From JBDHWG01 sp046328525 (GTDB lineage: Bacteria > Chloroflexota > Anaerolineae > Epilineales > JAHCIE01): DNA of 64,000 nucleotides. A model generated the notes under the pieces. That model worked only from the letters and a program-made list of their open reading frames with translations. It was not told where the DNA came from and searched no databases. The DNA lies in the NCBI GenBank assembly GCA_046328525.1, contig JAXLWK010000005.1, positions 124,001 to 188,000 on the forward strand. The letters run 5' to 3'. This document shows positions 33,732 to 42,034 of the stretch, one piece after another (within the stretch, counting starts at the first letter, position 1; every line of letters starts with the position of its first letter). The position numbers and the translations under genes are program-made.

Positions 33732-34397
33732 TTAGCCTTCGTTGTACTGCACAATCTCCGCCAGCGGCTTGCGCGTCAGGTCGGGCACCTGGGCGTCGGC
33801 CGCCGGGTAGCCGACCGGGATCACCACGAAGGCGCGCTCGTTGGCCGGGCGGTGGAGCAGCTCGTTGAGGAAACCCATCGGGCTGGGCGTGTGCGTCAGC
33901 GTCGCCAGCCCGGCGGTGTGGGCCGCCGCCAAAAACAGGCCCACCGCAATCCCGACCGACTCGTTCACATAGTAGTGCTTGCGCACGCTGCCGTCGGGCC
34001 GCCGGTCGTAGTCCACGCGGAAGATGATGACCACGGCCGGCGCAATCTCCAGGAACTCCTTGTGCCAGTCCGTCCCCAGCGGCGCCAGGTCCGCCAGCCA
34101 CTCCGGCGTCGCCCGCCGCTCGTAGAACTCCCGTTCCTCCGCCTCCGCCGCCGCCCGCAGCCGCCGCTTCAGCTCCGCGTCCGTGACGACGACGAAGCGC
34201 CAGGGCTGCTGGTGCGCGCCCGACGGCGCGGTGCCGGCCGTGCGGATCAGCGTCTCCAGCAGGCCCGGCGGCAAGGGGTCGGGCGCGAACTGGCGCACCG
34301 TGCGGCGGCGATTCATGAGGGCGTAGAACGCATCGGCGCGCCGCTGGCTCTCCTCCGCGCGTAGGCGTTCGAAGGTGAGGGGGACGAATTTGGGCAT
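33732..34397 (-). CDS. Nitroreductase-family FMN flavoprotein
   Basis: A 221-aa protein with RRRTVRQFAPDPLP (FMN phosphate contact), TAPSGAHQQPWRFVVV and the central ESVGIAVGLFLAAAHTAGLATL helix, as in the iodotyrosine-deiodinase/BluB-like branch. It probably reduces small aromatic or quinone-like substrates using NAD(P)H. The ATG at 34397 begins MPKFVPL; an upstream in-frame ATG exists with no Shine-Dalgarno. The adjacent esterase is divergent. Confidence 0.85.
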   Translation of the reverse strand: MPKFVPLTFERLRAEESQRRADAFYALMNRRRTVRQFAPDPLPPGLLETLIRTAGTAPSGAHQQPWRFVVVTDAELKRRLRAAAEAEEREFYERRATPEWLADLAPLGTDWHKEFLEIAPAVVIIFRVDYDRRPDGSVRKHYYVNESVGIAVGLFLAAAHTAGLATLTHTPSPMGFLNELLHRPANERAFVVIPVGYPAADAQVPDLTRKPLAEIVQYNEG

Positions 34398-34476
34398 GGC
34401 GTGGCTCCCGTAGTAATATCCTTGTATCACGGGCTGATTTTATACTATAGCCCCGTCCATTCCGCAAGGAGCGCAC

Positions 34477-35505
34477 ATGACCGACTGGCTGGCCCGCGCC
34501 ATGGCCGAAGGAACCCCCCTCATTGACGGCGCTACGGCGACGTTCGTCTGGGCAGGCGAGACAGCGCCCACCATCCGCAGCGACATGACCGGCTGGTGGC
34601 CGGGCGCCGAGCCGTGGCGCATGACCCAGGCGGCGCCCGGCGTCTGGACCTATAGCCGCGAGTTTCCCGACGACGCCTACCTCGAGTACGGCTACTTCGA
34701 GGGCGAGGCGCGGCGGCTCGACCCGTTCAGCCGCCGCCTCATGCCCAACGGCGTCGGCTCGATCAACAACTACCTGGCGATGCCCCACGCCTTCGACGGC
34801 GCTCAGAACATGCCGCGGCCGGGCGTCCCGGTCGGCCAGGTGATCGGCGACGACATCTCGGCGCCGACGCTCACGGGCGGACACCGCAGCCTCGCCCTCT
34901 ACCGGCCCGCCGCGCCCGGCCCGTACCCCCTGCTCGTCGTCTTCGACGGCAAGGACTACCTCGAGCGCGCCCTTCTGCCCATCCTGCTGGACAACATGAT
35001 CGCCGACGGCGCGATCCCGCCCCTCGCCGCTGTCATGGTCAACAATCACCCCGAGGCGCGCATCGCCGAGTACGCCAGCAGCGAAGCCACCCTCACCTTC
35101 CTTGTAGATACGCTCCTGCCGTGGGTCGGCGAGCGCGTCCCGCTCGTGGACACGCCCGGCGCCCACGCTGTCGCCGGGGCGAGCATGGGCGGCCTCATGG
35201 CGCTGTTCGCCGGCCTGCGCCAGCCGGACCTGTTCGGCCACGTCCTGAGCCAGTCCGGGGCGTTCGGCTGGCGCGGCAACCAGCTCATCTTCACCCTGGC
35301 CGAACTCACCCCGCGCCCGCCGGTGCGCGTCTACCTGAGCGTCGGCGAGTACGAGTGGCTCTACAAGCCGAACCTGCGGATGCGCGACACCCTGCGCGAT
35401 GCCGGCTACGATTATCAGTATCGCGCCTTCCACGCCGGCCACAACTACGCCGCCTGGGCGCTGGACCTCCCCCGCGGCCTGACCTGGCTGTATGGAAACA
35501 AGTAG
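34477..35505 (+). CDS. Enterochelin esterase-like alpha/beta hydrolase
   Basis: A 342-aa soluble protein with an N-terminal carbohydrate-binding-like/Fes beta domain (about 15-115) and a C-terminal esterase domain (about 125-342). The nucleophile is in GASMGG, the acid is likely Glu/Asp in SVGEYEW, and His is in AGHNYAAW. These match Fes/IroD-type esterases that open catechol siderophores, but related enzymes act on other esters and no siderophore genes are near. The final codon pair AAG TAG lies in a palindromic repeat, so the stop codon is supplied by that repeat. Confidence 0.85.
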   Translation: MTDWLARAMAEGTPLIDGATATFVWAGETAPTIRSDMTGWWPGAEPWRMTQAAPGVWTYSREFPDDAYLEYGYFEGEARRLDPFSRRLMPNGVGSINNYLAMPHAFDGAQNMPRPGVPVGQVIGDDISAPTLTGGHRSLALYRPAAPGPYPLLVVFDGKDYLERALLPILLDNMIADGAIPPLAAVMVNNHPEARIAEYASSEATLTFLVDTLLPWVGERVPLVDTPGAHAVAGASMGGLMALFAGLRQPDLFGHVLSQSGAFGWRGNQLIFTLAELTPRPPVRVYLSVGEYEWLYKPNLRMRDTLRDAGYDYQYRAFHAGHNYAAWALDLPRGLTWLYGNK

Positions 35506-35530
35506 GGGCAGGTTTGAAACCTGCCCCTAC
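35502..35530. repeat. Palindromic GTAGGGGCAGGTTT repeat, copy 4
   Basis: A perfect 29-bp palindrome that overlaps the TAG stop of the esterase gene (35503-35505) and ends just before the 3' end of the convergent acetyltransferase gene. It could act as a two-way terminator. Confidence 0.92.
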
Positions 35531-35531
35531 T

Positions 35532-35978
35532 TCAATCGCTACTTAGCGCCCGGCGCATCGTGACGGTGTACAGGCCGTAGCCCAGGGCGTGATAGAAGGC
35601 GTGGGCATGGGTGTTGCGCCACGCTGTGAGCAGCACCATCTGCTGCGCCCCCGCTGCCCGCGCCTCCGCCTCGATATGCCGCACCAGGGCGCGACCGACG
35701 CCGTGGTGGCGGTACGCCTCCTCCACGAACAGTTCGCTCAGCTCGGCGTAGGGGACGGGGTCGAGTATCTGGGGCAGCAGGCGCAGCGAGGCCAGCCCCA
35801 CCACCTGCCCCTCGACCTCGGCCACGTAGAGCGTCTCCACCGGCGAGCCGGCGGCGAGTTGCGCGGCGATGGTGTCCTCCGTGCTGCGCAGATCGTTGAA
35901 CGCCAGGTTGAGGCGAACGATGTCGGCGGCATCGGCGGCTGCGGCGCGGCGAATCGTGACCGGGGGAGGAGTAGTCAT
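35532..35978 (-). CDS. GNAT-family N-acetyltransferase
   Basis: A 148-aa acetyl-CoA-dependent transferase: an N-terminal TIRRAAAADAADIVRL, a central ELSELFVEEAYRHHGVGRALVRHIEAEAR (the acetyl-CoA pyrophosphate-binding R/QxxGxG/A loop as HHGVGRA) and a C-terminal RNTHAHAFYHALGY. Substrate is unknown. ATG 35978 has AGGGGAC upstream. It is convergent with the esterase. Confidence 0.87.
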   Translation of the reverse strand: MTTPPPVTIRRAAAADAADIVRLNLAFNDLRSTEDTIAAQLAAGSPVETLYVAEVEGQVVGLASLRLLPQILDPVPYAELSELFVEEAYRHHGVGRALVRHIEAEARAAGAQQMVLLTAWRNTHAHAFYHALGYGLYTVTMRRALSSD

Positions 35979-36006
35979 CAGCGTCCCCTGCGAACTATAC
36001 TCATCG

Positions 36007-37509
36007 CTATTCGATGGCCGGACCACGCTCATCTAACAATGAGCGTTCGAGAAGAACCGCCAGGGCATCGCGTTGCGAGAACTCATCCTGCACGACATAG
36101 GATGTTCGCGCGGCCTGAAGGCCCGTCAGCAATTGCACATCTTCGGCTTCGTGGATGTGGGACATGACCAGCCAGACGCGCGAATGTCCTGCTGTGTCGC
36201 GCTGGATTTCGTCAATTTTCGCGCTCAGCGGCCAATCACGAAACCAGCTTCCATAGGCTGTGGAATGCCTGGGGAGGGGTTCGTAGAGGCGATAGGCGGG
36301 CGCAGCGCCATAGTACACGTAGATCTCATCGTCGGGCTGAGCATGGGCATTGACATACGCGATAACGGGCCGCAGGTCCTCACGCGGCAGATCCAGCCAC
36401 GGATTGGGAAGGAGGGAGAGATTGGGTGAGAACGCGACGCCCACGCCCACGACAAACACGCCGGCAGTCAGCCCTAGCAGCCTGTGCGTGCGCCACAGAA
36501 CGATGAGGGCCAGCGCAAGGCACAGAATGAGCAGCGGCAGCAGTGGGAGCGAGTAGCGGGTTCCAAAATAGAACAGGCCGGCCAGATCGCTGATGTAGAG
36601 GACGAGCAGCAACGTCAGCCCAACCCCGACCACGGCGCGATACCTGGCCCGCGCCCGCCAGGCGGCGATACCGCCGAGCAGGATCAGCGCAGCGAGAATG
36701 ACGGAGATGATTTGCGGCGCATCCCCGAAGAGGGTTGTCTGAAAGCGGATGACGCCCTCCCATACCCCCTGGGCGAAGTTGGCCCAGACGGCCTGCCACG
36801 TGTCCCCCAGCTGAGGAGTATCCGCCTCAGCCGCTCGAAGGCGGCTCTGGTATTCATACTGCGGGACGGCAAAGGCCACTGCGAGAATCACGAGCAGCGC
36901 CAGGAGAGCGGCGTAATGGAGCGCCAGCCGCTGCCACTGGCCCCTGTCGCGCCGTTGCCATGTTTGCAGGAGTAGCCATCCTTCGAGGACAAGGATGAGC
37001 CACGCCAGTCCATAGTACGTGTATAGGCTCACAAGCGTGACGACGGTTGCGAGCAGCCAGTCCGACGCACGATTTCGTCGGGCAACGCGCTCGAAGGCAA
37101 TCAAGAGCGCCAGGCTGAGGCAAATAACGGCGCTATACTGGCTGACCTCCTGGGAGTAATAGACCGCCACAGGGCTGATTGCCAGAAGCGCAGCGGCCAC
37201 CACCCCCACGCGCCTGGAACCAAGCTCAGCGCACCAGAGATACATCAGGAACACGGCCGCCGCCCCGAACAGGGCCGATGGCAGGCGAAGCATGGCTTCA
37301 ACGGTCGAGAGTCTCGACAGCGGCGCGATCAGCAGGCGATATAGCGGCGGGTCAGGCCCCTCCACGAGCCAGACCACCTGCGGCCAGGGCGTCATGGCGC
37401 GTCGAATCTCGAGCGCCTCGTCGAACCAGTAGCTCGGCGCGCCAAGGTGATAGAGTCGCAGCGCGAGGCCGGCGAGCGTTAGTGCCAGGGCCAGACGTGT
37501 GTAGCGCAT
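36007..37509 (-). CDS. GT39/ArnT-like polyprenyl-phosphate glycosyltransferase
   Basis: A 500-aa integral membrane GT-C glycosyltransferase with about 11 membrane segments. The first extracytoplasmic loop holds SYWFDEALEIRRA (catalytic Asp/Glu pair) and GPDPPLYRLL, hallmarks of dolichyl/polyprenyl-phosphate mannosyl- and arabinosyltransferases. A soluble C-terminal part (about 385-500) contains the YVNAHAQPDDEIYVYYG segment. It likely glycosylates lipids or proteins outside the membrane. It starts on the base after the stop of the small GT-C fragment, so they are co-transcribed. Confidence 0.88.
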   Translation of the reverse strand: MRYTRLALALTLAGLALRLYHLGAPSYWFDEALEIRRAMTPWPQVVWLVEGPDPPLYRLLIAPLSRLSTVEAMLRLPSALFGAAAVFLMYLWCAELGSRRVGVVAAALLAISPVAVYYSQEVSQYSAVICLSLALLIAFERVARRNRASDWLLATVVTLVSLYTYYGLAWLILVLEGWLLLQTWQRRDRGQWQRLALHYAALLALLVILAVAFAVPQYEYQSRLRAAEADTPQLGDTWQAVWANFAQGVWEGVIRFQTTLFGDAPQIISVILAALILLGGIAAWRARARYRAVVGVGLTLLLVLYISDLAGLFYFGTRYSLPLLPLLILCLALALIVLWRTHRLLGLTAGVFVVGVGVAFSPNLSLLPNPWLDLPREDLRPVIAYVNAHAQPDDEIYVYYGAAPAYRLYEPLPRHSTAYGSWFRDWPLSAKIDEIQRDTAGHSRVWLVMSHIHEAEDVQLLTGLQAARTSYVVQDEFSQRDALAVLLERSLLDERGPAIE

Positions 37510-37510
37510 G

Positions 37511-38077
37511 TTACACTTCGGCGTTCGGTGCGAGGCGGCGCATGAACATGTCGCACGGCGTCAGCAGGATGAGGGCGATGATCCAGACCATGTTAGGAAT
37601 AGTGTCCAGGTGGGCAATATACGTGACAATGAGCGACCAGCTGTTGAACCACCACAGCATGGCCGCAAGCAGGCCGGCCAGCCACTGGCGATACTGCGCG
37701 TAGATCAGCCAGATGACCAACCCTATCGCAACCTGGGACACCAGGAAGACGATGCGCCAGGCGGCAAGCCAACTCGCGTAATCCCGTAATCCCAGGGCCT
37801 GACTGCCGGCCGAGAGGGCGTAGAACAAGGGGAAGTAGGTGGCGTACTTGTCGTTTTCCAGCATATCCCCCGTGAGAATCCGAGTGTACGGATCCTCACC
37901 TTGAAGAATACGGCTGCCCTCGACCCACGAATAGTAAATGTCGCGGCCTTCGGTGTCCGCGCCCCAAAGCCGCGTGTGCGCATAGAGCGCTATCCCGACC
38001 AGAAGGATGAGGCTGGCAATGAGACCCACGCGGCGGGCCGACGGATGCGTGAGCATCGTTCGTTCAGGACCGCGCAT
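37511..38077 (-). CDS. Short GT-C-like membrane protein (probable truncated glycosyltransferase)
   Basis: A 188-aa protein with four predicted membrane segments. The loop TEGRDIYYSWVEGSRILQGEDPYTRIL is typical of the first extracytoplasmic loop of GT87/DUF2029-type glycosyltransferases, which are normally over 350 aa. It then ends abruptly in a charged tail, so it is either a minimal member or the 5' part of a once longer gene. ATG 38077 overlaps the AlkD-like gene by 14 bp; ATG 38056 is an alternative. Confidence 0.7.
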   Translation of the reverse strand: MRGPERTMLTHPSARRVGLIASLILLVGIALYAHTRLWGADTEGRDIYYSWVEGSRILQGEDPYTRILTGDMLENDKYATYFPLFYALSAGSQALGLRDYASWLAAWRIVFLVSQVAIGLVIWLIYAQYRQWLAGLLAAMLWWFNSWSLIVTYIAHLDTIPNMVWIIALILLTPCDMFMRRLAPNAEV

Positions 38078-38753
38078 TGCTTAGGCGAGCCTGCACCGCG
38101 TCGCTTTGCAGCTCGCGCAGGGCATCGGCGGCAATCCAGCGCGCGGCGCGCGAGTCCAGGCGTTGGATGTCCCGCGCCGCTGCGATAGCCGCGACGTTCA
38201 GGCGCGGGTTGCGCTTGCCGACGTTGCGCAGCGCCCAGTTGACCGCCTTCTTGACGAAGTTGCGCTCATCCGTCGCCGCAGCCGCCATGAGCGGAAACGT
38301 GGCGATGAACCGCTCGTCCGCCGCCGTCTTGTCGTGCCACGCCAGCCCGGCGATCATGGCGAAAGCCGCGCGGCGGACGTATTCCTCATCGCGCGCCGCC
38401 CACGCGTAGATCTTCTGCCAGACGAACGGCGTCTTCTCGAACAGGTTGCCGCACACCTGGTCGCACACATCCCATGAGTTGAAATCAGCGACCCACGCCT
38501 CCATCTGCGCGTCGGTCACGGCACGCGGATTGTCAATCATTGCGGCGACCATCTGGGCGTCAGGAATGCCCGTGTCCCACAGTTGGAGAGCGAGGGCGTG
38601 GTCCGTGCCGATGTCTTTGGCAATCTGGCGCATCGTCGGGACAGAGAGACCCAGGCGGCGCTCCGGCGTCATGCCGAAACGCGCCATCCCGTCAAGCTCG
38701 CCCGGCCGCGCCTGCGCCCGCAGCCTCGCCATCACCTCATCCAAGGTAGCCAT
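38064..38753 (-). CDS. AlkD-like DNA alkylation repair protein
   Basis: A 229-aa HEAT-repeat protein. Conserved AlkD-superfamily features are the NSWDVCDQVCGNL segment, EEYVRRAAFAMIAGLA and NFVKKAVNWALRNVGKRNP. AlkD-type proteins excise bulky or cationic alkylated bases using a HEAT-repeat groove; this subfamily (COG4912) is widespread but poorly tested. AAGGTGAT lies upstream of the ATG at 38753. Its 3' end overlaps the short GT-C gene. Confidence 0.88.
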   Translation of the reverse strand: MATLDEVMARLRAQARPGELDGMARFGMTPERRLGLSVPTMRQIAKDIGTDHALALQLWDTGIPDAQMVAAMIDNPRAVTDAQMEAWVADFNSWDVCDQVCGNLFEKTPFVWQKIYAWAARDEEYVRRAAFAMIAGLAWHDKTAADERFIATFPLMAAAATDERNFVKKAVNWALRNVGKRNPRLNVAAIAAARDIQRLDSRAARWIAADALRELQSDAVQARLSNARS

Positions 38754-38801
38754 ATCACCTTCTAGCCGAGCCTGCGACACCTGGTCTCAAAGATGAGACA
38801 A

Positions 38802-38935
38802 CGCAAAGACGCAAAGGCGCAAAGAGATCAAATCTCCGAGCATTCTTCCTTGGCGTCCCTGCGCCTTTGCGTTTCATAAATCTCTTCTCTTCGCCTCCTC
38901 ACCCACATTGGGAGAGGGGGAGGGGGTGAGGGAGA
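38802..38935. repeat. CGCAAAG-family inverted repeat plus a CCCTCTCCC-type element
   Basis: ACGCAAAGACGCAAAGGCGCAAAG (from 38802) faces CCCTGCGCCTTTGCGTTTC (38858-38876). A CCTCACCC/GGGAGAGGG...GGGTGAGGG element (38896-38933) follows up to the stop of the SH3b lipoprotein gene. Confidence 0.82.
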
Positions 38936-38936
38936 C

Positions 38937-39710
38937 CTATCGCGGCGGGATCGTCGGCTTGGTCAGCTCCGGATTGGCCGACATCCAACATTCCCCAACG
39001 CCGCCGTCGGGGCAAATCACGCGCCACCACGCCTTGTCGGCGCTCGCCCCCGTGACCCTGGCAATCTGCCCCTCGTACACGACACCGATCTTGGGGGCGC
39101 GCTCCGCCGGGCCGCCGCGAATCACAACGTTGTCCAGGGCCATGACAAACTTCACGTCCGTCGGTTGCGCCTGGCTGGTGGCAGGGGCCGCCGTCGGACC
39201 GGCCGGGGGCTGCGCCGGCTTCGTGAGGCTCGGATCACCGGACATCCAGCAGTTCCCCGGCGTCTCGTTAGCGCACATCACGCGCCACCAGCGGCGGTCC
39301 GGGCTGACGCCCGTCACTTTCACGAGCTGCCCCGCCGCCACCTGCCCGATGCGCTTGTAGTCCGGACCTGGCCCATCCCGCATCACAACCTCGTCCACCG
39401 TCGTGATGAACGTCACGTCGGGCGAGAGCGGCGGAGGCGTCGGCGTGATGGTCGGCGCGGCGGTCGGGGGGATGGCGGTCGGCGCGGGCGTGTTCGTGGG
39501 CGGGGCAGTCGGCGTCGCGGGGACAGCGGTCGGCGCGAGGGTCGGCGCGGCGAGCACGGCGCTCGTCGGCGCCAGCGCCACCGGCGAGACGGCGGCGGGC
39601 GGTGTCGCGCTCGTCGTCCCGCCCTGGGTGAGGAAAGACGGCATGCAGCCGGCCAGCGCCAGCAGCGCCAGCAGCGCAGCAAGTGCCCAGAGATGGGTGA
39701 AAGGTCTCAT
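38937..39710 (-). CDS. Lipoprotein with two SH3b-like domains
   Basis: A 257-aa protein. The signal peptide ends LALAGC (lipobox; Cys about 22). A Pro/Thr/Ala-rich linker (about 30-95) tethers two bacterial SH3-like domains (about 97-155 and 180-245), each with a V(V/I)(M)RxGP, IGxVxxGQ, RVTGxSxDxxWWRV and CWMS pattern. SH3b domains often bind cell-wall peptides, so it probably attaches near the cell surface. The two domains look like a tandem duplication. No enzyme domain is fused. Confidence 0.83.
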   Translation of the reverse strand: MRPFTHLWALAALLALLALAGCMPSFLTQGGTTSATPPAAVSPVALAPTSAVLAAPTLAPTAVPATPTAPPTNTPAPTAIPPTAAPTITPTPPPLSPDVTFITTVDEVVMRDGPGPDYKRIGQVAAGQLVKVTGVSPDRRWWRVMCANETPGNCWMSGDPSLTKPAQPPAGPTAAPATSQAQPTDVKFVMALDNVVIRGGPAERAPKIGVVYEGQIARVTGASADKAWWRVICPDGGVGECWMSANPELTKPTIPPR

Positions 39711-39766
39711 CGTCGGTGTCCTTAGAGGCCTCACGATATCAAACGATTCTCTCACCTAAAACGTTC

Positions 39767-41069
39767 GATAGTGTAACATTGTTTCTGTAAGATGAGTTGG
39801 CCGCCGAGTTGAAAAGGCGGTAGGTCAGGGTGTATCCTACGGGTTGCCAAACACCGAAAGGAGACGAGACCATGACCTACCAACCGAATTATAGCCTACC
39901 CGTCGAGCTTGTGGAACTGGCCGCCGCGCAGGGCCTCGACGCCCTGCCTGAGGTGCTGCGCATCGTGATCAATGCGGCCATGACGGCCGAGCGGCAGAAG
40001 TTCCTGGGGGCTGAACCTTACCAACGCAGCGAGGAGCGACGCGGCCACGCCAACGGCTTCAAGCCCAAGACGGTCAAGACGCGGGGTGGGGTGACCTTTG
40101 CCGTGCCGCAGGTGCGTGAAGGGGCTTCTATCACCGCGTTGAAAGAGCTTGCGTTCTGAGCAGGCGCTGAAGCTGGCGTTGGCCGAGATGTATATCCAGG
40201 GGGTCTCGACGCGCAAGGTCACAGCGGTGCTGGAGAAGCTGTGTGCTTGGGTCTCCAGCATGGAGGTCAGTCGGGCGGTGGCCGCGTTGGACAAGGTGGT
40301 GGAGGCGTGGCGCAATCGCCCGTTGGGTGAATTTGTCTACGTCACGCTCGATGCTCGCTATGAAAGTCACGGCGGGATGGGGCGGTGCGGGACGCGGCGC
40401 TGCTGATCGCCACGGGGTCGGCGCAGACGGCAAACGGCGGGTGTTGGGGGTATCGGTGAGCTTGGGCGAGCATGAAGTCCACTGGCGTACCTTTCTTCAA
40501 GAGCTTGGTCGCGCGTGGGCTACGAGGCGTGCAACTCATCGTCAGCGATGCCCACGAGGGCTTGGGCGCGGCAAGGCGCACGGTCTTTGGCGGAGTGCCG
40601 TGGCAACGCTGCCAGTTTCACCTCCAGCAAGAACGCGAGGGCCTATGTCCCGCGTGGTGAAGAGGCTGAAGTGGCCGCCGACATTCGCGCCATCTTCAAC
40701 GCGCCCCATCGTGCCGAGGCCGAGGCCCTGCTAGCCAAGACCGTCCTCAAGTACGCCAAGACCGCCTCGAAGCTCTCGACGTGGATGGAGGCTAACTTGC
40801 CTCAGGGCTTCACAGTCTTTGATCTACCCGAGGCGCATCGACGGCTGCTGCGCACGACCAACGGCCTGGAACGGGTCAACGAAGAGATCCGTCGGCGCAC
40901 CCGTGTTGTCGGCATCTTCCCCAACGAGGCGGCGTGTTTGCGCCTGGCGAGTGCCATCCTCATGGAGATCAGCGATGAGTGGGAGGCCGGCAAAGCCTAC
41001 TTGACCTTTAAGTCTGCTTAATCCACCAAGGCCCACCCTGGCCTTTTACAGAACCAAAGTTGCATAATC
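39767..41069 (+). mobile_element. IS256-family insertion sequence with 8-bp target duplication
   Basis: A 1303-bp element. The left end GATAGTGTAACATTGTTTCT matches the inverse of the right end GATTATGCAACTTTGGTTCT, an imperfect terminal inverted repeat of about 26 bp. Both sides are flanked by the direct repeat AAACGTTC (39759-39766 and 41070-41077), the 8-bp duplication expected of IS256. The transposase within is frameshifted, so this copy should be immobile alone. Confidence 0.93.
39872..41021 (+). pseudogene. IS256-family transposase, interrupted by at least four frameshifts
   Basis: The Mutator/IS256 transposase is recovered in pieces. Frame A (39872-40159) gives LPEVLRIVINAAMTAERQKFLGA, followed by a second frame from about 40149 (SEQALKLALAEMYIQGVSTRKV), a third from about 40390 (GKRRVLGVSVSLGEHEVHW), a fourth from about 40472 (RGVQLIVSDAHEGLGAARR) and the first shifted frame again to 41021 (LRTTNGLERVNEEIRRRTRVVGIFP). 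Catalytic segments DAHEGL and the late Glu in RVNEEIRRR remain recognisable. All changes shift in the same direction. ATG 39872 has AAGGAGACGAG upstream. Confidence 0.9.
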
Positions 41070-41174
41070 AAACGTTCCGTGTCAAGATGAAAGGATGGAT
41101 AAGCTTATTGCATTATCTTAAATGGTGAGGAGTTCGCCGGACAATCCCGGCAGCCATCAACCCACCGGGGGGAC

Positions 41175-41846
41175 ATGGAGCGTCAACACAGTAGAGAGAG
41201 CGGGCCGGGTCTTCGCGTGCTGGTCGTCGAGCCGAGCGAGATTTTCGTCGTCGGCCTACGTTCTATCCTCGGCGCGCGTGGGATAACAGTGGCCGGCGTA
41301 GCCCGCCATCAGGCCGCCGCCGTGGCTCTCGCCGGCTCCGTGGACGCGGATATCGCCCTCGTGTCGCTTCGACTCGCGGAGGATGAGCAAGGCAGCATTG
41401 ACCACGCCCACGGGATTACGACTCTGAAAAGGCTGCGGAGTGTCGCGCCTCAGCTTCGGCTGCTGGCGATGAGCCTGGGAGGCGAGCCGACATGGATCAT
41501 CGAGGCTGTCCGGGCCGGCGCGAGCGGCTACGTGAGCAAGGATGCGCCGGTCGAGGACCTGTACCACGCGCTGCTCGAGGTTGCCCACGGTGACGTGGCG
41601 TTGCGGCGGGAGCAACTGGCGGCGCTCCTCGCGCCGCGCGCATCCGTGGACCACGATCTCACGCCCCGGGAGATATGCGTTCTCAAACTGGTAGCCGAAG
41701 GTCGGACGAATCATGAAATCGCCGAGACCCTGACGATATCGGTCGGCACAGCGCGCACCCACGTCAGCAACATCCTGGGCAAGCTCAACGTCAGCACGCG
41801 GCGAGAGGTAGCGAAAGCAGCCCGCGAGCTAGGCCTGCTTGGCTGA
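41175..41846 (+). CDS. NarL/FixJ-type regulator with a degenerate receiver domain
   Basis: A 223-aa protein with an N-terminal receiver-like domain (about 14-135) and a C-terminal LuxR-type helix-turn-helix (about 155-220, LTPREICVLKLVAEGRTNHEIA...VGTARTHVSNILGKL). In the receiver the usual acidic pair (DD) reads EP and the phospho-acceptor Asp (normally VLMDL) reads LVSLRL, so it cannot be phosphorylated there. The conserved Lys (SKDA) is kept. It is therefore an atypical regulator that may act constitutively or bind a ligand. No histidine kinase is adjacent. Confidence 0.85.
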   Translation: MERQHSRESGPGLRVLVVEPSEIFVVGLRSILGARGITVAGVARHQAAAVALAGSVDADIALVSLRLAEDEQGSIDHAHGITTLKRLRSVAPQLRLLAMSLGGEPTWIIEAVRAGASGYVSKDAPVEDLYHALLEVAHGDVALRREQLAALLAPRASVDHDLTPREICVLKLVAEGRTNHEIAETLTISVGTARTHVSNILGKLNVSTRREVAKAARELGLLG

Positions 41847-42034
41847 CGTATGTCACGGCGTAGGCCGGTAGTAAGAGGGCGTACACCTTGACAGAGTGGA
41901 ATTATCGGCCCGTCTAGCCGATGCGACATGACCGAACGTCGAGTATACTGTTCTTGCATGTTGAGCGCAGCGATACTTGACAGCCAGAACACCGAGTCTG
42001 GTTGTCCGCCTCAGATCATCTGAAGGGGAATGGC

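Noticed and set aside
33556..35442. 628-codon minus-strand frame over the nitroreductase and esterase genes
   Set aside because: Antisense and out-of-frame shadow; no recognisable domains, while both underlying genes have clear motifs.
36007..37509. Start of an exopolysaccharide cluster
   Set aside because: Only two GT-C genes are present; no polymerase, flippase or further glycosyltransferases are near.
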